64,000 nt of DNA, from NCBI GenBank assembly GCA_020746105.1, contig CM036617.1, positions 42,375,898-42,439,897 of the forward strand, in the 5' to 3' direction. Below, in pieces: positions 58,606-64,000 of this stretch (position 1 is the first letter of the stretch; the number at the start of each line of letters is the position of its first letter). Both the position numbers and the translations under genes were made by a program. Origin of the DNA: Trogon surrucura (lineage: Eukaryota; Chordata; Aves; Trogoniformes; Trogonidae). Below the pieces are notes generated by a model. It did not search any database, was not told the DNA's origin, and worked only from the letters and a program-made list of their open reading frames with translations.

Positions 58606-61599
58606 CATAATTACAAGTATCATTTCTGAATTTCAATCTTCCCATAATTTCAATCTTTCTGTAATTTCAGTCAGATGAGTTGCATCCTCTCTACCATATT
58701 TGGCGGTAGAGGCACTTTATAGCTGTTTTTCATATAGACATTTGGATTACATTCTCAGCTGGTGCTAACTTACAGGTGTATGTACTAAAAGTAGGAGTTG
58801 TCATCTTACAGCTGTATGAGAGACTTGAGCAGTTCATTTACTCAACCCTAAGTATCTCTTTAAAAAACATAGTTGCAATATCAATCCATGAAAAATTAAT
58901 ATCAACATAATTATTTACGTGATTTTTGTTAGGAACTGAAACCCCCAAGTGGTTCCAGTTTCTCACTATTTTACTAACAAACCTTTCAAAACAGATTCCA
59001 AGGTTTGTAGCCTTTAGTCAATGGTATCTAAAATTGATACTCTGATAATGTCCATGAAAATAAGTGTCTGCCTATCTTCTGCTAAAAAAAAAAGGCATGA
59101 AATTTAATTTGGTTCATCCCCACATTGAAAGGACTTAATTGTAAAAGTGATGTCTACAAGAATTCTAACATTTCTTTTGTACATGTACTAAATTAATAAT
59201 TTAAATATTTACAAATATACGGTTCTATGTACAAAATGAATGAATGTGCAATCCAATCTATTTACTAGCATAATGATGGCTTATGTTAATGAACTTCTTA
59301 GATTTCAGGTGAAACAATAAGTCATATTTATGTTAACAAAGGTAGAATATGTTATCTTACATACAGTTATCTGTGTAAATTGGCATTATTGAGTGGAATA
59401 AAGACTGAAAACACATAGTGAGCCTGAGAAAATAAATTTTATTTTCAGCTGTTTTACCTAGGTATTTAAACAGTTACTTAACTTGACAATTGCTTTTTGG
59501 CTACACTGTCTCATGACTTTGTTATAAGATCTTATTTGCAATTAATTAGGACCTCTGCTTAATATCCTGACTCCCACATTCACACAAATAGAATCAGAAT
59601 AAGCTTAGAACTTTGTAGTAAGATTTTTATCACGATCTTCTTGACTTTTGGTATGCTATGTTAATGGATTACATCTCTGAAATATATCCACTTTCTATTT
59701 ATATTACCAGGTTTTTTTTTTTGTAAAATTGAGATTTTCAAGGCCAGAAAAGAAGACAATTGTAGAACATTAAAGAATTAACAAACACTGTAGTCAGGAT
59801 AAATACTTAAGACATAGTCTAGGTGCCAACTCTAGTTTCAGTACAGTTACTTGTCAGGGTTTCAAAATGGGGAATAGGCTTAAAGGGTAAGTTTATACCT
59901 CACCTTGTGTGATGTAACTAACAGGGTGCCTGATGCTTGTTCAGATGTGCATTTACCTATAAAGAATTAGATTGCTGAGAACATGATCTACAAAAGCCAA
60001 TATGACCACCTAGGTGTACTTGTTACTGATATCGGTAAGGGAATCACATATTACTTTCTTCATCAGAGTTTATGAAACCATTCTTATTTAGGATTCACTG
60101 ACATGGAGTTATGCATATAGGTCAGACTCAAAAAAGCTCAAAAGTAGACTTAGCTGACTGCGATGTAACAGTGAGCAATGTGAGCCATCCCAGACTTTAG
60201 CTGACATTGAAAACTCTGTCAGCTCTCAGTGACTTTGCTTAAATTCCATAGATACTTCACCGTTTAACTGCAAAAGTTTCCAGGGCACATAGCTATACAC
60301 CTGTGTCATAAAGTGTCATGTTTCAGTTTTGATCAGGTAAATGCCTCAGCACTCAAACCTGAATTGGGTCTAGAAATTAAGCTATGAGAGTACTCTGGAA
60401 GTCTTGATGTCAGTGCAAATCAGGCTGCTTGTGATGCACAGGTGAAGAAACCATCTGCTTTTCCTGAATTATCTTAAATTAGTTTGGGTAGGGGAGCCTC
60501 ATACATATTCACAAATATCCTATTTTTCAATTAGACAGAGCATTTCAAAAATGACAAAAAGAGGCTTAAATATTTGAGCCTGTAAAGAAAATTTAAGATG
60601 AACTCTTCACCACATTGTGTGCATGTTATAGCTAGTCAGCTGCAGGGTAATAACAGGTAGTACCAGCAGCACAAAAAAGTCCTTGTCCAACTACTTTTGC
60701 TTTTCAAAGTGGAAGAGAGAAGGGAAAATGTTTCAAACAAGCTTCATGCGTATCTATTGGCTAGGAGTAAATGAGAGAGATGGGACTAAAGAACTGATGG
60801 TAAGCTACCATAAGCGTGCTCAGCAGCAAATGAAAAAACATCTGCGGGGCTTCACTAATATAAAGTTTTAGGTGGGAAACATATCAGGTTACAGAATTCA
60901 GAAGCAGAGATAGAACATTATAAATTTAAATGACATCTGGATGTTGAATCTCAGTGTCTAAAATGCATTCAGGCATCCATATCTGCCTAAGACTTTGTCT
61001 TCTAGATTTAAGCTTAGCTTTTCTTTACTCCACTTTTTTCTTTACTCCACTTTACTCCACTTCTGAAAAAAAAAAAAAAAAGTTAATTAGTTCACAGCTT
61101 TATTAGGAAAAAATAATGAAAAAATAAAGCTGAGAGACAATATGTAAGATAAAAAATGAACATTAGGTTCACAGCCAGGTTTGGGGAAGGTTTTAAATCA
61201 AACCTGAAAGAGGTGAAAAAAAAATGTGATGTTTCCTTTTTCTTGTTTGATCTGCCCAGGATGACTCTGAAGAAAACAAAATCTCAGTGTTTTGTTAATG
61301 CATTTTGTAGTCCAAAGAAATGATCTGGCTTGTGTTGGGATGGTCACACCCGCTTCCTCAGTCTACACACATACACAAGTTGCCAAGAAACTTTCGGTAA
61401 AGAAACATCAGGAAGGAACTTTACTCTTAATTTTATTAAGAATTGTTCCCTCAGAATCAGAATCCTTCAACACATCATTGTTCAGGTTTTGTGATTTTAG
61501 CAAGAATCTTGAAAATCCTTTACCATTGGAAAATTTTATTTTTAAAATTTAAATAGTATCAAATTGATTCCAATATTATTTCCAGCTCTTGCTCTACAT
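58606..61599. other. Unique AT-rich DNA, no gene seen
   Basis: No interspersed repeat is recognised. Small repeats: three TTTACTCCAC units at 61024-61060 and an A run at 61066-61081. The plus frames at 60683-60871 and 61292-61552 have no splice support. Confidence 0.4.
61024..61081. repeat. TTTACTCCAC repeats followed by A run
   Basis: TTTACTCCAC occurs at 61024-61033, 61041-61050 and 61051-61060, and 16 A follow. Confidence 0.9.
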
Positions 61600-61710
61600 A
61601 TGTTGTCCTGGGCAATGTGCTGTGGCTGTGTCTCCTTGAGCAGCAGGGTTGGACATGGTGACCTCCATATGTCCCCTGCAACCTCAACCACTCTGTCATC
61701 TCTAGGGTCT
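61600..61710 (+). mobile_element. CR1 LINE 3' tail, diverged
   Basis: Plus-strand CR1 end: TTGTCCTGGGCAATGTGCTG, GAGCAGCAGGGTTGGACATG, GGTGACCTCCATATGTCCCC, then TGCAACCTCAACCACTCTGTC where the tail would be. It is old and short; the 199-codon minus frame at 61559-62158 overlaps it antisense. Confidence 0.65.
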
Positions 61711-63540
61711 TCCCTCTGGCAACAAAATGTATATTCTTCTCCTTGAGAGACAACAAAGGAACAAGGCTGAGTTGGTCTGTTGGCATTGAGGAGTTCATAA
61801 TGGTTCCTCCACCTGCATTGTTGGGCTGTCCATTACTGACCCCTTGTGCACAGGGCATCAGTTTCTCACCACAGGACCTCATAAACTTGAGGTTAAAACC
61901 TGTCTGCAAGGCCTTAAGAAAATACCAAATATCTTGCAAAGAAAGTTTTCCCACTTTGGGGCATCTACTTTCTTGGCTGGCTTGCCAATTGTGGGTGGAT
62001 CCTAGGACCCTGTGATAGTGGAGAGTGACTGTGATATCCCATGAACCCTCTGAATTCCAGCAGCCACAGGCTCTGTCCCCATGCATTCTGTCCAGGACTC
62101 CTGTGGACACACACTCAAGGCATGCAAGCTTCAGCAGGATCATGGTAATCGTCTTCAAGCTTTAGCTTGGTGGGTAGCAACAGTCCCAGGCAAGCATTGA
62201 GCAAAGGTAATCTCTGCCTACCCTGCTCTCCCATCTGTCCAGCTGCAAGGTGCTGTGGGAATGACAGAGGGGCTGTCCAGGGGCTGTGGGCAAGAGAAGG
62301 GTGGTAGGGGCCATCCAGTGCTGAAGACTCCCAGCAAGTTCCTCTGTCTTCCCTGACTGAGTCCTGAAGGACTCAGTCCTGTGCTAAACCAAGATATGTC
62401 TGGGAGACAGTCTCAGGGATCGGGGCTCTTGGGTACACCAGCTCTTCCCTCAGAGTCTCCTGACAGCTCACCAGAGCCCACCACAGGTGCCTCACCAAAC
62501 CTAGCCTGAGCACTGGGGAGGTCAGGAACTGTTTTCTCCCTCCCTTCCTCCTCCTGCCCTGAAACTAACCTCCAAAGGCACCTCAGCTGAAGCCTTTTCC
62601 ACCTGAAGAGACATGAGCTGTCCTTGCCCAGAACACTTTGCGCAGGCCTGACTTTCCCTGATGCATGGGCAGGAGATCTTCCTGACACCTCAGTGTCCAG
62701 CGGGTGCTTTCTACTTATGGGAGGTAAGGGGGGAAGGCAAAGGTGCAGATCTGCCCTTGGGGCTGTCTGGCTCACAGTCCATCTGCTGCTGTTGCTGCTT
62801 TGCAGTCCTTTAAAGCGACCCTTCAGGCGATTCTTGTCTCCCGTCTCCCACAACTTTCTTGGACTTTCCTTGTTTTTCCCTTCCTAATGTCAGAAAAGGT
62901 CAGGGACTTTCTATGTCTCCTTTAGCAGAACATGGCATGGGGCACTGCGGAAGCCCTGGAGGAAAAAGACTCTGTTGCAAAGGCCAGCACAAACCAGGTA
63001 CTACAAGCAGAGCTATCGGAGATGGTGGCAGAGTGCCAGTGCCCCATCTGACTGCCTGACATTAAAAATTCAGCCTATGTGACCTTCTGTCTCCACTGGT
63101 TTTGCTTTCCCTGCGTCTGGCAGTGGACAAGAGGGAGATAGTTGTGCCCACTCTGCCAGTAGTCCTTCGACTGTGGGAGCAGGTGTCAACTACAAGTAAT
63201 ACATGATCAGCTTGTCCATCTACAACCAAAGGAAGGCAGCCAAGAGTGAAAGAAGATCCCAACATCAGCACTACAACATGCTCAGGAGGGCCAGTGATCA
63301 CAACGCCTCAGTGAGAGAAGGGGACATGTGGGGAGAGATGGAGAACAGAGGGTAATGAGACTCTATGGCTGTAAAATGCCACTTCCCAGCAGGCTCCTGC
63401 AAACAGCATTTTCTGGGACAGAACGTCATGGAGTGCACAGGAACATCTGGCCAGCCCTGCTGCTTCTGAATCCTATGTCCGCTTCAGCATGATGCCGCTG
63501 CAGGCCCTGCCTGTTGACCTCTTTCACCTGCAATAACAGC
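61711..63540. other. GC-richer block, no gene identified
   Basis: About 1.8 kb is clearly richer in G and C than the flanking DNA and is not a repeat I recognise. Open frames lie on both strands (minus 61559-62158 and 62413-62853; plus 61743-62015 and 62624-63059). They overlap each other, none starts in a convincing context, and none resembles a known family. The block could be an unrecognised LTR element, a decayed retrocopy, or an old GC-rich exon region. Confidence 0.4.
62355..62378. repeat. Perfect 11-bp inverted repeat, 2-base gap
   Basis: GACTGAGTCCT, GA, AGGACTCAGTC. TGACTGAGTC-type strings also resemble an AP-1 site, but no other regulatory context is visible. Confidence 0.9.
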
Positions 63541-64000
63541 TGGATAGTATATAGAAGAAAAAAGCTAGAGTCTTCCAACCTCAACTATTCGGTGATCCTC
63601 TGAACTGTTTTATTTTAGGAATCAGGATAAATTTGGTAGTGGAAGTGTCTAACTTCTTATTTTTTTCTTTATTTTCTACTTTACTTGACAATTATTAATG
63701 AACCATAACCTGTTTACTAGATTATTTTTGCTTCACTTCGATTAAGATGACTACACACATCCATGAACATACATACTTCCCTGCAGATATGCCAACACTC
63801 TACTGCAATATTGTCCTTTAGCAATATAATTTATACATTTTTAGAAACTTCGTAAGAGCACAAATAGAAATATTTTATCGTTTATTGCAAATTTGCTTCT
63901 GTTTTTTCAGATCTTTTCGCATGTTGCAAGCCATTAAATCTACTATCACAAATGTTACCCAGCAACATACTTATATAAATTAATATATCAACTGTTAAGT
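63541..64000. other. Unique AT-rich DNA, no gene seen
   Basis: No repeat family or convincing exon is visible up to the window edge. Confidence 0.4.

Noticed and set aside
61559-62158. 199-codon minus-strand open frame, the longest outside the CR1 elements
   Set aside because: It crosses a plus-strand CR1 tail at 61600-61710 antisense, has no recognisable domain and overlaps other open frames.
1-64000. CRISPR arrays, operons, bacterial genes or phage
   Set aside because: No regularly spaced direct repeats, no dense same-strand long frames, and clear eukaryotic repeat content.

Overview
The window looks like intergenic or intronic DNA from a bird nuclear genome. It is AT-rich and has no bacterial-type gene layout, CRISPR array or rRNA gene. 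The bird assignment rests on dense CR1 LINEs with the typical 3' end (CCTTCCAA..., then ATTCTATG 8-mers), avian ERVL-type LTRs, and two SINEs with a tRNA-like head and a CR1-like tail (the layout known for TguSINE1-type SINEs). No mammalian L1 or Alu is visible. I cannot name the species or chromosome. Layout: 0-1 kb holds a CR1 3' end. 1-8.8 kb is mostly unique AT-rich DNA with one small CR1 piece and a weak minus-strand exon pair near 7 kb. 8.8-14.1 kb is a repeat cluster of CR1 pieces, a broken LTR and a GC-richer LTR-like block. 14.1-20 kb is mostly unique. 20.06-23.2 kb holds a solo LTR with a SINE nested in it and the 3' end of an ERVL-type provirus. 26.4-33.5 kb is a second cluster of CR1 pieces, including an ancient one at 27.7-29.0 kb, plus the second SINE. 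35.05-36.23 kb is an intact-looking solo LTR with a 5-bp target-site duplication. 38.2-41.75 kb is the longest CR1, with the ORF1 esterase end, endonuclease and reverse transcriptase still recognisable but decayed. 51.3-51.96 kb is another LTR, 57.4-58.6 kb another CR1, and 61.6-63.5 kb a GC-richer block that starts with a CR1 tail. No host gene can be called with confidence. I list several exon-like stretches whose splice sites and reading phases fit one another (minus strand 6.9-7.2 kb; plus strand 33.6-38.2 kb and 46.7-47.1 kb). Open frames of these lengths also arise by chance in AT-rich DNA, so they are low-confidence candidates. The elements are mostly independent insertions. The clearest relationships are the nested SINE-in-LTR, the LTR family present in opposite orientations, an inverted pair of CR1 tails, and two internally deleted CR1 copies.
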